This document shows positions 28,601 through 39,171 of a DNA stretch of 64,000 nt, in pieces. How positions within the stretch are numbered: position 1 is the first letter of the stretch; each line of letters starts with the position of its first letter. The notes beneath the pieces were generated by a model. The model saw only the letters and a program-made list of their open reading frames with translations, had not been told where the DNA came from and ran no database searches. The stretch covers positions 22,976,001 to 23,040,000 of the forward strand of contig NC_059508.1 of the NCBI RefSeq assembly GCF_914767665.1, written 5' to 3'. A program made the position numbers and the translations under genes. This stretch comes from Harmonia axyridis. Lineage: Eukaryota > Arthropoda > Insecta > Coleoptera > Coccinellidae.

Positions 28601-29590
28601 AGTGGTTTCCTTAGACACGCGTGTCAAGCTTTCGTCCCTGTGCATTACGATGAAAAGTGTTAGAATGAGAATCATTGAAGAAAATAACAAACGAATGAAA
28701 TCAACAACAGAAGTCAGTCGTGCATTTGTGGTTACAGCAGCAATTGACCTCACCACGTGGGAGATTATAGCTACCTGCGTGACATCCGAGTCCAAGAAAA
28801 TCAACAATGTGGAATGGCTTACTTGGATAATTGTTCATTAAACAAAAAGAAGGGAATAAGAACAGTCCCTTATACCAAAGTGGTTTCCTTAGACACGCAT
28901 GTCAAGCTTTCGTCCCTGTGCAATACGATGAAAATTGTTAGAATGAGAATCATTGAGGAAAATAACAAACGAATGTAATCAACAACAGAAGTCAGTCGTG
29001 CATTCGTGGTTACAGCAGCAATTGACCTTACCACGTGGGAGATTACAGCTACCTGCGTGACATCCGAGCCCAAGAAAATCAACAATGTGGAACGGCTTAC
29101 TTGGATAATTGTTCATTAAACAAAAATAAGGGAATAAGAACAGTCCCTTATACCAAAGTGGTTTCCTTAGACACGCGTGTCAAGCTTTCGTCCCTGTGCA
29201 ATACGATGAAAAGTGTTAGAATGAGAAACATTGAAGAAAATAACAAACGAATGAAATCAACAACAGAAGTCAGTCGTGCATTTGTGGTTACAGCAGCAAT
29301 TGACCTCACCACGTGGGAGATTACTGCTACCTGCGTGACATCCGAGCCCAAGAAAATGAACAATGTGGAACGGCTTACTTGGATAATTGTTCATTAAACA
29401 AAAAGAAGGGAATAAGAACAGTCCCTTATACCAAAGTGGTTTCCTTAGACACGTGTGTCAAGCTTTCGTCCCTGTGCAATACGATGAGAAATGTTAGAAT
29501 GAGAAACATTAAAGGAAATAAACAAATGAAATCAACAACAGAAGTCAGTCGTGCATTTGTGGTTACAGCAGCAATTGACCTTACCACGTA
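22642..29590 (-). repeat. A2 26-monomer duplicated block, copy 2
   Basis: Nearly identical to 15414-22641. Differences include a deletion within TATAGCACCTGCG (near 27104) and loss of one monomer near 27450-27700, after which the offset drops to 6949 bp. The match ends around 29430-29590. The similarity suggests a recent unequal crossover. Confidence 0.8.
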
Positions 29591-30120
29591 AAAGATAATA
29601 GCTACCTGCGTGTCATCCGAGTCCAAGAAAATCAACAATGTGGAATGGCTTACTTGGATAATTGATCATTATACAGAAAGAAGGGAATAAGAACAGTCTC
29701 TTATACCAATGTGGTTTCCATAGACACGTGTGTCAAGCTTTCGTCCCTGTGCAATACGATGAGAAGTGTTAGAATGGGAAACATTGAAGGAAATAACAAA
29801 CAAATCAAATCAACAACAGAAGTCAGTCGTGCATTTGTGATTACAGCAGCAATTGACCTTACCACGTGGGAGATTATAGCTACCTGCGTGACATCCGAGT
29901 CCAAGAAAATCAACAATGTGGAATGGCTTAATTGGATAATTGATCATTATACAGAAAGAATGAAGTAAGAACAGTCCCTTATACCAATGTGGTTTCCGTA
30001 GACACGTGTGTCAAGCTTTCGTCCCTGTGCATTACGATGAAAAGTGTTAGAATGAGAAACATTGAAGAAAATAACAAACGAATGAAATCAACAACAGAAG
30101 TCAGTCGTGCATTTGTGGTT

Positions 30121-30162
30121 TAAATTTTTAATTAATGTTTAGGCAAATGGTGCAACTGGCCC
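30121..30162. mobile_element. Truncated 135-bp MITE (right end only)
   Basis: Carries only the TTTAGGCAAATGGTGCAACT...GGCCC terminus of the element seen whole at 36450-36584. The left part is replaced by satellite, so the satellite/island boundary falls inside the element. Confidence 0.75.
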
Positions 30163-30812
30163 TTAGTCTATTAGGTAGAATATAGAAGTGCGCGTGCGCC
30201 TCATATTAAATTTCAATAATAATATATATAATCATAATAATAATTTTCAAACAGATAGTTTCTAAACTGTGCTCGAAATAAAAAATTCCAATCCCACAAA
30301 ATTATCTGTATTTCGTTTCTTCATTTCCAGCTTAATTTTATTGTAATCTATGGTCCACAGTTCGCATTGAAAAAATGTCCAGCGGACAGGATAAATAGAT
30401 GGCGCTAGTGTAGCTAGGGGTATATTTGTATTTTGTGGTTTCTGTAATCTGCATTCCGTGGTTTCATGTTAAGCGTGGTTATATTCATAGATAAATACAA
30501 ATGTACCCCTTATATATGGTTATAATTGATTCTGATAGATGTGGCAAGCTGAAAAATAAATATTAAATTCTGTTGATAATTATAACATAGGTAATGAGAA
30601 AACCATTTTCTGTTGATATTTCGACATTTCGATCTTTAGCGGAATATAACAATTATGTTAAATTATTATATTTACTTTAATATTATTTTTGTGTCTCCCA
30701 ACCAAAGTACAAATTTCCGAAATTATTTTTTGTTCCCGATAATAGGGACATTCGATCTGCCAACCGAAGAAAGCGAACATACTTTTGTTGGATAGCACAT
30801 ATGCCTACTTAT

Positions 30813-30888
30813 GCGTTTCGTCCCTGGCACACACACCGGACTCATCAGGGTGACTTTGGTATAATTGTGTGTGCCGTGTCACAGACGC
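30813..30888 (-). ncRNA. Hammerhead ribozyme, type III, copy a (stem I mismatch)
   Basis: On the minus strand: GCGTC, TGTGAC, a 23-nt loop, GTCACC, CTGATGA, GTCC-loop-GGGAC, GAAA, CGC. The conserved core CUGAUGA and GAAA, the cleavage triplet GUC, stem III (GCGU/ACGC) and stem II (GUCC/GGAC) match the hammerhead consensus. This copy differs from the other three by one change (GTCACC for GTCACA), which mismatches the stem I pair next to the core. Cleavage would follow C of GCGUC. Activity is not demonstrated. Confidence 0.8.
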
Positions 30889-30907
30889 TTGGGAAATTTA
30901 TTATAAT

Positions 30908-30990
30908 CGGGAGCCGCCGGGACTCGAACCCGGCACCTTGTCGCATCTCGGTGAGTGAGTCTACCTCTTAACGTCTAGGCTACCGAATGC
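30908..30990 (-). promoter_or_regulatory. tRNA-like Pol III promoter segment, copy a
   Basis: On the minus strand the A-box-like TAGCCTAGACGTTAAGAGG (30964-30982) and a consensus B box GGTTCGAGTCC (30920-30930) lie in tRNA spacing. A D-arm (GCCT/AGGT) and a perfect T arm (CCGGG/CCCGG) can be drawn. The presumed acceptor strands (CATTCGG and CGGCTCC) do not pair and the anticodon loop lacks U33, so this is a tRNA-derived SINE head or tRNA pseudogene rather than a working tRNA. It lies upstream of the hammerhead at 30813-30888. Confidence 0.7.
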
Positions 30991-32731
30991 TGTGTTTATT
31001 GTTGCTATGTGGAGCTTTATGAGAAGCCGCCACACTTTCATCCTTTTTGAAGTTTTTTATGAAATTTACCTTAGAACATAGAATATACTCTAAGAAATTA
31101 GCCTTCTAGCTATTCAGTGAATAGTTTTCTATTCAGTGAGTAGTTGATATTTATGAATATTCGTTACTATTCACTGATGATGATTAGATAGTTGAGTAAT
31201 TAATCATTTGTGAAGTTAAGAATGAAAGTTTGAATGATCACTTTTCAGGAATAATTGAAGAAAGATATTGAAATTGGAGATCACATATGTTGAAATTGAT
31301 AGATACAATTGAATTGTTATTATTCATTTCATAGTAGAAACTGGTATTCGTCCAAATAAACATGAATAGAATTGGGAATTTATAAATAAAAAAATATAAA
31401 AATTGAATATAAGATTCTAACATATGAATTAAGCAATAAAAAGTTCTAATAATAACAATATAAGATTCTACATTCGCAATTTAATGCCGTCTTTTTAATC
31501 GATTGCAGAGTTTATTCATTTGAAACCTTGCTTTCATATTTCATATGCATTGTCATTTCTAGACATTACTCTATTTCATTGGTCAATTATTGTTTGATTC
31601 TGAATTGCGAAACGACGAATTTTTCTATTCTTTTAAATCGGACGTCCAAAAATGTAAAAGAATTGAATAGACTTAACCAATCCTTATTCAGAAGCAAATT
31701 CTAGAGGTTTTAGGCATGTACATTAGTAAATGGTGGAACATCCAAAATGTTACCAAATCGAGGCCTACGCCATTGAATAGTTGGTATCCCAGACAATCGA
31801 AACTACTAGCGTACACCAGATGTAAATTATAAGCACAGACTTTCAACTGTAGTAAGAGAGAAATTCAATATATTCTGAGTTCTCATGTCTAATATCCAGG
31901 ATAATAAAATTTAAAGAAATCCAATCTGACCTTGGACAGAACTTTTTTTTGAGTAATTATTCAACTGAGTTTTGATTTTCAAGTGAATTAGAGGACCAAT
32001 AGAAAAAAAAAATTTCATAATAATCAGAGACGAGAATTCTCCAAAAAAATTGTTCTGACCCAGGAAAAGGAATAATAGGTTATAAAACGGAAATTAATGA
32101 GTGTTTTGTTTTGGGTCATTATAGATATAGGTTAATTCAGAGTTCATGACTGGTATATTTGTGATTTTTGTGAAACAAAAAAAAATTACATGATTCGAGT
32201 GCATGAGGTACGATCTTCCAAAATATCCTCATTTATCTAGGTTACAGAAGTAGGAGAACGTAGCGCCGCTGAACACAGGGGAAAATTATAAAGTTTGGTC
32301 AAGTTTTTTTTTATTATATTGAGCGAAATTCACCTGATTTCAAGAGCAAAGAAAAAGGAATAAAGAGTCCAAAGTCCTGAAATAGCTAATACTGTTTATG
32401 GTTGATTGGAATTTTCACGAAGACGATCTTTTTTTCCTTCTGAAATAGTAGTTCTTGCAAAAATTTAATTTAGGTTTCAGGAAAAGAAATTTCTTCAAAA
32501 AAAACAAACAAAATTTTACATTTATACAAAGTTCGTTTATTAAAATATAATATTCATTTTTTATATACATATACATATACATATATATAACATTGTTAAG
32601 TCAATTTATCATATTCTCCCGAAATACAAGACATGGCATTTCTCATGAAACAACAGAAAAATATTACAATGTTCAGCATCCTTAAATCTAATCTGTACAA
32701 ATTAACAACTATATCAATGAATCTTTACACT
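30991..32731. other. Unit 1 intergenic DNA, nothing recognised
   Basis: AT-rich sequence repeated in unit 2 and in Island B. No convincing reading frame, RNA gene or repeat termini were recognised. The part nearest USP10 holds the reverse of the gene's polyadenylation signal (TTTATT at 32536-32541) and a short AT-rich microsatellite at about 32565-32590. Confidence 0.6.
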
Positions 32732-33688
32732 TCACACCGTATCACTCCTTCGATAAAATAATAAATGAGGAACTCTATCTCCTTGACGTTTGAGAACATC
32801 TTCTTCCGTAACTCTGTTTATTTTAGAGTCATCAAACCTCAACCATGTATTATACCCCGAATGGAAGGTATCTGCTATATAATGCCCATAGCTGGCCTCC
32901 TTTCCTACATGGTATACTACAGATATTAATTTATATTGTCTCTCCGCTGAAGTATTCGTCCTTCCAGATAATATTTTAGAATCAATCTGCAGATTGATGG
33001 GAAATTCTATAGTCTTCATTATTTTAGTGCAGCCATTCATTCTGTATTCGAAGCATTTCAAATGTAATACTAAAACTACAGGCAACTTCTCTATCATCAC
33101 TTGCTGCCATGCTTCAACCGTTTCTTACATTTCGATGATGTCAGACCCTTTAGTTTGTTCTTGGTTGTAAGGCCTTTTAATGCTTCAGCTATGTTATTTG
33201 CTTTCCTAATATTTAATGGCAATGTTAGGAATGGTTCAATATTTTCTGAAGTTTCGTCTCCGGTTTTAAGGATTCTTGAACAGAGAAGTCCTCCGAATAT
33301 ATCACTAATCGGTGTCTTGTCCATTTGTATTTCTCTTGTTACATTCCCTTCGTTCCTAGGATCAATAACTTTCCAATCATCCACATCTATTTTCACTTCT
33401 TTTTTAGCTGCTTGAATATTTTCGTCATGGCTAATCAATTTCATTATTCCCATCATTTCATCATTGAGTCCATTCAACAGAAGGCCCAAGAATTCTTCGG
33501 CGTCTTCTTGTCGGCCTTCAACAAGGAAAGAATCGCTAAGTGTTTCGTTTAGCATCGTATAAAACGATGAGGCCTCAAACGAATTGCCTTTGTCTATATT
33601 GACGAAAGTTTGCTTCTTGTTTTTCTTTTTTGAACGTGACTTGCGTCTTACATTGGGCAGATTATCGAAGTTATTCATAAATTTACAC
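32732..33688 (-). pseudogene. Usp10: USP10 copy 1 exon 5, frameshifted
   Basis: 957 nt against 958 in copies 2 and 3. The acceptor is CCAG at 33689-33692. The first part reads as in the other copies up to GLTSSK, then a 1-bp deletion shifts into an 8-residue tail and a stop. The downstream part, from VMIEKLPVV to RRSDTV, stays open in the original frame. The His of GHYIADTF is preserved beyond the shift. Confidence 0.85.
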
Positions 33689-33768
33689 CTGGAATAGTAG
33701 AATAATGAAAATACATATATAAAATTGTTATTCAATCAAAGTTGCAAATTATATTAATTTATACTTAC

Positions 33769-33970
33769 ATATTTTCACTCATTGTTATTGATTTCAGTGC
33801 ATTATTGTGAGTGAAGTTCTCTGATAGCCGTTTGAGGAGATTACAAAGTGGTGGGCAAGCAAGTAAGGCTTGTAATATTGAGTTTATATAACGAAAGTTA
33901 CTTTTGTTTCGTAAACCCCTGGGTTTAAAACTGGTTTGGGTCCCATCAATTTTATAGTTCTTGAGAAATT
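33769..33970 (-). pseudogene. Usp10: USP10 copy 1 exon 4 (Cys-box exon, Cys to Arg)
   Basis: 202 nt between TTTTCAG and GTAAGT. It encodes EFLKNYKIDGTQTSFKPRGL followed by the Cys box, which reads NKSNFRYINSILQALLACPP. The position that is Cys in family members and in copies 2 and 3 is Arg (CGT, 33891-33893). The exon is otherwise open and retains PRGL, as in USP10 proteins. Confidence 0.85.
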
Positions 33971-34168
33971 CTGAAAATTAAAAAATATTACTAACCATGA
34001 TAGAAACTTGAATTTTCACTGATATTTGTAGGTGAAAACCAAAGCATACCACTTTTCATCAAGTAAAATGGGTTCAACTAAGTAAAATAATTATCTACTG
34101 TAGATGTAAGCAAATTGTTAGTTGAAAGTAAGATAAATATATAAAAAAAGATATGGTTTTGAACTCAC

Positions 34169-34576
34169 CTCCTAACATATGAGTGGCTGAATCTATTTTT
34201 TTGACTACTTTTGTATGTTTTAAAGATGTTCCATGTGAATCATCAATTTTATTGTCTATTTTCTCATTCGATATTGTTTTAACATCTTTATCAAATAGAC
34301 TAGCCCATGATTTTTTCCATACATTTACTGTGGGCTCCTCAATTTTAGATTCATTTTTATTCGAGATGCTACTTTCAATTTTTTCAATTGTCCTATTGGA
34401 AATTGTATCATTTTTGATTATCTCTGTATTATCTCTTGCAGTAATTTCAACTGTTTTTACAGCTCAACTGGGGGGAGTTGAAGGTTTCGAATGTTTTCCT
34501 GTCATCTCATTCTGGATAATAGGTTTTGTAATTGATAATCCATTGTAATTGATTACTGATTTTCTACACTCATTTT
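34169..34576 (-). pseudogene. Usp10: USP10 copy 1 exon 3, nonsense mutation
   Basis: 408 nt, acceptor TTTTCTTCAG-like (CAG at 34577-34579), donor GTGAGT. It encodes a low-complexity Ser/Lys/Asn-rich linker ending with the SWASLFDKD region. A TCA-to-TGA change at 34464-34466 gives a premature stop; copies 2 and 3 have Ser there. Confidence 0.8.
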
Positions 34577-34662
34577 CTGAAGAAGTTGATATTAGTTGAT
34601 TCATTATTATATTGCATATTCATATTGACAATGAATAATTCTTTTAAGATCTCTATACTTAC

Positions 34663-34786
34663 TTGCAGAAAATTTTTGTTTAACTCTACAGGGTAATTTG
34701 TATTCACTAGAATTGGTAAATAATATATTATTTATAAAACGGACCTCTTCTTCTTCTAACTGAGTTAACTCCAAGAAATGTAGATT
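34663..34786 (-). CDS. Usp10: USP10 copy 1 exon 2 (in frame)
   Basis: 124 nt between a T-rich CAG and GTAAGT, encoding NLHFLELTQLEEEEVRFINN and a further 21 residues ending KQKFSA. The phase matches exon 3 (A|AA). Copies 2 and 3 lack 4 nt here, so this copy shows the ancestral frame. I do not recognise the segment itself; its assignment to USP10 rests on position and splice phase. No upstream exon or start codon was identified. Confidence 0.65.
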
Positions 34787-34977
34787 CTGAAAAAAAAATA
34801 ACAATATAATAGTTGAAATCATTTTGGAAATTATAATATTTCTGTATATAGTATATCCAAAGTCCCTTGAAATAGTCTATAAAAACGCTTGGCCAGAGAT
34901 AATTGCAAAACAGTCAAAAACCAGTAAGGCGAAATTTATATCCCTCGGTGGAAGCAGAAGGCTGAATGATAATGATG

Positions 34978-35093
34978 TACAGGGTGATTCACCGCGATGG
35001 CTTATTGTTTATGGAAAACTAATAATAATTTTCTGCTGAAAATTTTAACAATTTCAGATTACTACCTACTTATTTCAAACGGCACACCCAGTA
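34978..35093. mobile_element. 116-bp MITE-like element, copy 1
   Basis: Ends are TACAGGGTGATTCACC and GGCACACCCAGTA, an imperfect inverted pair (TACAGGGTG / TACTGGGTG) of a style common in short mariner-like insect elements. It has no coding capacity. The family assignment is tentative. Confidence 0.4.
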
Positions 35094-35749
35094 TATTATT
35101 GCATTATCAGATAGCTTGGTTGATGATAATTTCAGCAATATGGCAATACTTGAGTATAAGCTGAACAGTTCATAAGTTGAAGAGATTCCTATAGATTTCT
35201 AATGAAAAGTTTTTTGGAAAAATCTATATTTTTTTATTCATTCAGTCAATTTTACGTAGATATAAAAAGAGAGGGGTCTCAAGCAAACTCTATACTTGAA
35301 GAGTTTTCGAGGAAAAACTTCAACTAAGGAAAACTGCAATTTCTCATTGAATGGAGTAGTCTATGACTTCCAGAAAACATGAAAAGAAACTAAAAAGTCG
35401 AAATTTCTTGAATTGTAATAAATTTTTCGTTAAGAAAGTTGAAAATTCATAAACCAATGAAAAAAAATAACTACATGAAATATAACTGATATTCGAAAAT
35501 ATTCGAATAAATGAAAATAACCCTAAGCTAGTATTAAAAAAATTACCTCCATATTCAAACAATTAACTATTTAAACATGAAACTTTCCACTAGAAATATC
35601 ACTTCAACAACTGTTTAAGAAGTAACTCTTGGAAGAATGTTCGCTGAACTGAGGTTACTTACAATTTGTCAACCTGGCATGGTTGACGAGCATAGAATAT
35701 TTTTCTTCTTCTTAACTATGTACAGGTCGAGCCATATACCTAATATTAG

Positions 35750-35884
35750 GGGCAAGTTGCACCATTTGCCTAAACATTGATTAAAATTTAAACATTGATT
35801 AATTTTTTATTTCTCTTGAGAAATCATAGAGTAATCAACGTTTAAATTTTTAATTAATGTTTAGGCAAATGGTGCAACTGGCTC
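35750..35884. mobile_element. 135-bp MITE, copy 2
   Basis: Long terminal inverted repeats (GGGCAAGTTGCACCATTTGCC and the GGCAAATGGTGCAACTGGC type end) surround an internal fold-back (TTTCTCTTGAGAAA). The left flank ends TTAG. It is non-coding; the superfamily is unknown to me. Confidence 0.75.
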
Positions 35885-36449
35885 TTTGTCTATTCGGTGA
35901 AATATAGAAGTGCGCGTGCGCCGCATATTTTTTTGTTCATTCAGTCAATTTTACGTAGATATAAAAAGAGAGGGGTCTCAAGCAAATTCTATACTTAAGA
36001 AGTTTTCGAGGAAAAACTTCAACTAAGGAAAACTGCAATTTCTCATTGAATGGAGTAGTCTATGACTTCCAGAAAACATGAAAAGAAACTCAAAAGTCGA
36101 AATTTTATGAATTGTAATAAATTTTTCGTTATGATGGTGGAAAATCCATAAACCAATAAAAAAAAACTAACTACATGAAATATAACTGATATTTGAAAAT
36201 ATTCGAATAAATTAAAACAACCCTAAGCTAGTATTAAAAAAATTACCCCCATATTCAAACAATTTTTTATTTGAACATGAAACTTTCCACTAGAAATATC
36301 ACTTCAACAACTGTTTATAAAGTAACTCTTGGAAGAATATTCGCTAAACTGAGGTTACTTACAATTTGTCAACCCGGCATGGTTGACGAACATAGAATAT
36401 TTTTCTTCGTCTTAACTATGTACAGGTCGAACCATATACCTTATATTAG

Positions 36450-36584
36450 GGGCCAGTTGCACCATTTGCCTAAACATTGATTAAAATTTAAACATTGATT
36501 AATTTCTGATTTCTCTTGAGAAATCATAGAGTAATCAACGTTTAAATTTTTAATAAATGTTTAGGCAAATGGTGCAACTGGCCC
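36450..36584. mobile_element. 135-bp MITE, copy 3
   Basis: Termini GGGCCAGTTGCACCATTTGC and GCAAATGGTGCAACTGGCCC are inverted. TTAG lies on both sides and could be a 4-bp target-site duplication. The unit 1/unit 2 junction falls inside this element. Confidence 0.8.
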
Positions 36585-37235
36585 TTAGTCTATTAGGTAG
36601 AATATAGAAGTGCGCGTGCGCCTCATATTAAATTTTAATAATAATATATATAATAATAATAATAATTTTCAATTAGATAATTTCTAAACTGTGCTCGAAA
36701 TAAAAAATTCCAATCCCACAAAATTATCTGTATTTCGTTTCTTCATTTCCAGCTTAATTTGATTGTAATCTATGGTCCACAGTTCGCATTGAAAAAGTGT
36801 CCAGCGGACAGGATAAATAGAAGGCGCTAGTGTAGCTAGAGGGTATATTTGTATTTTGTGGTTTCTGTAATCTGCATTCCGTGGTTTCATTTTAAGCGTG
36901 GTTATATTCATAGATAAATACAAATGTACCCCTTATATATGGTTATAATTGATTCTGATAGATGTGGCAAGCTGAAAAATAAATATTGAATTCTGTTGAT
37001 AATTATAACATAGGTAATGAGAAAACCATTTTCTGTTGATATTTCGACATTTCGATCTTCAGCGGAATATAACAATTATGTTAAATTATTATATTCACTT
37101 TAATATTATTTTTGTGTCTCCCGACCAATGTACAAATTTCCGAAATTATTTTTTGTTCCCGATAATAGGGACATTCGATCTGCCAACCCAAGAAAGCGAA
37201 CATACTTTTGTTGGATAGCACATATGCCTACTTAT

Positions 37236-37311
37236 GCGTTTCGTCCCTGGCACACACACCGGACTCATCAGTGTGACTTTGGTATAATTGTGTGTGCCGT
37301 GTCACAGACGC
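37236..37311 (-). ncRNA. Hammerhead ribozyme, type III, copy b
   Basis: On the minus strand every consensus element is intact: stem III GCGT/ACGC, cleavage triplet GTC, stem I TGTGAC/GTCACA (6 perfect pairs), CTGATGA, stem II GTCC/GGAC with inner GG/CC, and GAAA. Loop I contains GGCACACACA and loop II its complement TGTGTGTGCC. Confidence 0.85.
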
Positions 37312-37330
37312 TTGGGGAATTTATTATTAT

Positions 37331-37413
37331 CGGGAGCCGCCGGGACTCGAACCCGGCACCTTGTCGCATCTCGGTGAGTGATTCTACCTCTTAACGTCTA
37401 GGATACCGAATGC
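37331..37413 (-). promoter_or_regulatory. tRNA-like Pol III promoter segment, copy b
   Basis: Same architecture as copy a, with B box GGTTCGAGTCC at 37343-37353. The A box carries one change (TATCC for TAGCC), which also breaks one D-stem pair, so promoter strength could differ between copies. Confidence 0.65.
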
Positions 37414-38990
37414 TGTGTTTATTGTTGCTATGTGGAGCTTTATGAGAAGCCGCCACACTTTCATCCTTTTTGAAGTTTTCTATGAAATTTACCTCAGAAC
37501 ATAGAATATACTCTAAGAAATTAGCCTTCTAGCTATTCAGTGAATAGTTTTCTATTCAGTGAGTAGTTGATATTTATGAATATTCGTTACTATTCACTGA
37601 TGATGATTAGATAGTTGAGTAATTAATTATTTGTGAAGTTACGAATGAAAGTTTGAATGATCACTTTTCAGGAATAATTGAAAAAAGATATTGAAATTGG
37701 AGATCACATATGTTGGAATTGATAGATACAATTGAATTGTAATTATTCATTTCATAGTAGAAACTGGTATTCGTCCAAAGAAACATGAATAGAACTGGGA
37801 TTTTTTAAATAAAAAAATATAAAAATTGAATATAAGATTCTAACATATGAATTAAGCAATAAAGAGTTCTAATAATAACAATATAAGATTCTACATTCGG
37901 AATTTAATGCCGTCTTTTTAGTCGATTGCAGAGTTTATTCATTTGAAACCTTGCTTTCATATTTCATATGCATTGTCATTTCTAGACATTACTCTATTTC
38001 ATTGGTCAATTATTGTTTGATTCTGAATTGCGAAACGACGAATTTTTCTATTCTTTTAAATCTGAGGTCTAAAAATGTAAAAGAATTGAATAGACTTGAC
38101 CAATCCTTATTCAGAAGCAAATTCTAGAGGTTTTAGGCATGTACATTAGTAAATGGTGGAACATCCAAAATGTTACCAAATAAAGGCCTATGCCATTGAA
38201 TAATTGGTATCTCAGACAATCGAAACTATTAGCGTACACCAGATGTAAATTATAAGCACAGACCTTTAACTGTAGTAAGAGGGAAATTCAATATATTCTG
38301 AGTTCTCATGTCTAATATCCAGGATGATAAAATTTAAAGAAATCCAATCTGACCTTGGACAGATCTTTTTTTCGAGTAATTATTCAACTAAGTTTTGATT
38401 TTCAAGTGAATTAGAGGACCAATAGAAGAAAGAAATTTTATAGTAATCAGAGACGAGAATTCTCCAAAAAAATTGTTCTGACCCAGGAAAAGGAATAATA
38501 GGTTATAAAACGGAAATTAATGAGTGTTTTGTTTTGGGTCATTAAAGATATAGGTTAATTCAGAGTTCATGACTGGTATATTTATGAGTTTTGTGAAACA
38601 AAAAAAAATTACATGATTCGAGTGCATGAGGTACGATCTTCCAAAATATCCTCATTTATCTAGGTTACAGAAGTAGGAGAACGTAGCGCCGCTGAACACA
38701 GGGGGAAATTATAAAGTTTGGTCAAGTTTCTTTTCATTACATTGAGCGAAATTCACCTGATTTCAAGAGCAAAGAAAAAGGAATAAAGAGTCCAAAGTCC
38801 TGAAATAGCTAATACTGTTAATGGTTCATTGAAATTTTCACGAAGACGACCTTCTTTTCCTTTCTGAGATCGTTGTTCTTATAAAAATTTAATTTAAGTT
38901 TTAGGAAAAGAAATTTCTTCAAAAAAACAAACAAAATTTTACATTCATACAATTTCGTTTATTAAAATATAATATTTATTTTTTATATAC

Positions 38991-39030
<40 letters not shown>

Positions 39031-39171
39031 CATTGTATAGTCAATTTATCATATTCTCCCGAAATACAATTCATGGCATCACTCATGAAACAACAGAAAA
39101 ATATTACAATGTTCAGCATCCTTAAATCTAATCTGTACAAATTAACAACTTTATCAATGAATCTTAACACT
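37414..39171. other. Unit 2 intergenic DNA, nothing recognised
   Basis: Duplicate of 30991-32731. It holds the reverse-strand polyadenylation signals (TTTATT at about 38958 and 38975) and the AT microsatellite. No gene was supported. Confidence 0.6.
38997..39028. repeat. (AT)n microsatellite downstream of USP10 copy 2
   Basis: Uninterrupted AT dinucleotides. The equivalent tract is shorter and interrupted in copy 1 and longer in copy 3 (55680-55721). Confidence 0.9.

Larger units (their letters stand above)
9838..30120 (-). repeat. Satellite array A2, R orientation
   Basis: About 73 monomers of the same family in reverse orientation (GAAAATCAACAA, CACGTGGGAGATTATAGC, GTCCCTGTGCAATACG on the + strand), very regularly 278 bp. 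Nested periodicities are visible: 1668 bp near the left end, 2502 bp (13025-14640 recurs at 15527-17140), and a 7228-bp duplication. The array ends at GCATTTGTGGTT, then island sequence begins. No RNA gene or plausible protein gene was seen inside. Confidence 0.95.
32732..34786 (-). pseudogene. Usp10: USP10-like deubiquitinase, copy 1 (disabled)
   Basis: Exons read on the minus strand: exon 2 34663-34786, exon 3 34169-34576, exon 4 33769-33970, exon 5 32732-33688 (numbering is mine; earlier exons are not seen). Intron phases agree at all junctions. The product resembles USP10, a cysteine protease that removes ubiquitin: the SWASLF segment, an FKPRGL stretch before the Cys box, GRQEDAEEF, LPVVLVLHLK and GHYIADTF all fit the family. 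Three lesions disable it: TGA at 34464-34466 in exon 3 (Ser in the other copies), CGT (Arg) for the catalytic Cys TGT at 33891-33893, and a 1-bp deletion near 33127-33131 that shifts exon 5. It alone keeps exon 2 in frame and a Lys codon where copies 2 and 3 have a stop. Confidence 0.85.
35222..36620. repeat. ~700-bp tandem duplication inside unit 1
   Basis: Landmarks recur about 698-700 bp apart: TTCAGTCAATTTTACGTAG at about 35241 and 35939, the 135-bp MITEs at 35750 and 36450, and the GC-rich GTGCGCGTGCGCC at 35910 and 36610. No gene was recognised inside. Confidence 0.8.

Noticed and set aside
33101..33415. Plus-strand frames opposite USP10 exon 5 (also 39437-39856 and 54846-55070 on the other strand).
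   Set aside because: They are antisense shadows of the conserved USP10 exon.
37128..37394. 88-codon frame ending in a GSRRDSNPAP-like stretch, repeated at 57318-57584.
   Set aside because: This is the antisense of the hammerhead and of the tRNA-like B-box region; such peptides are a familiar artefact of tRNA-derived repeats.
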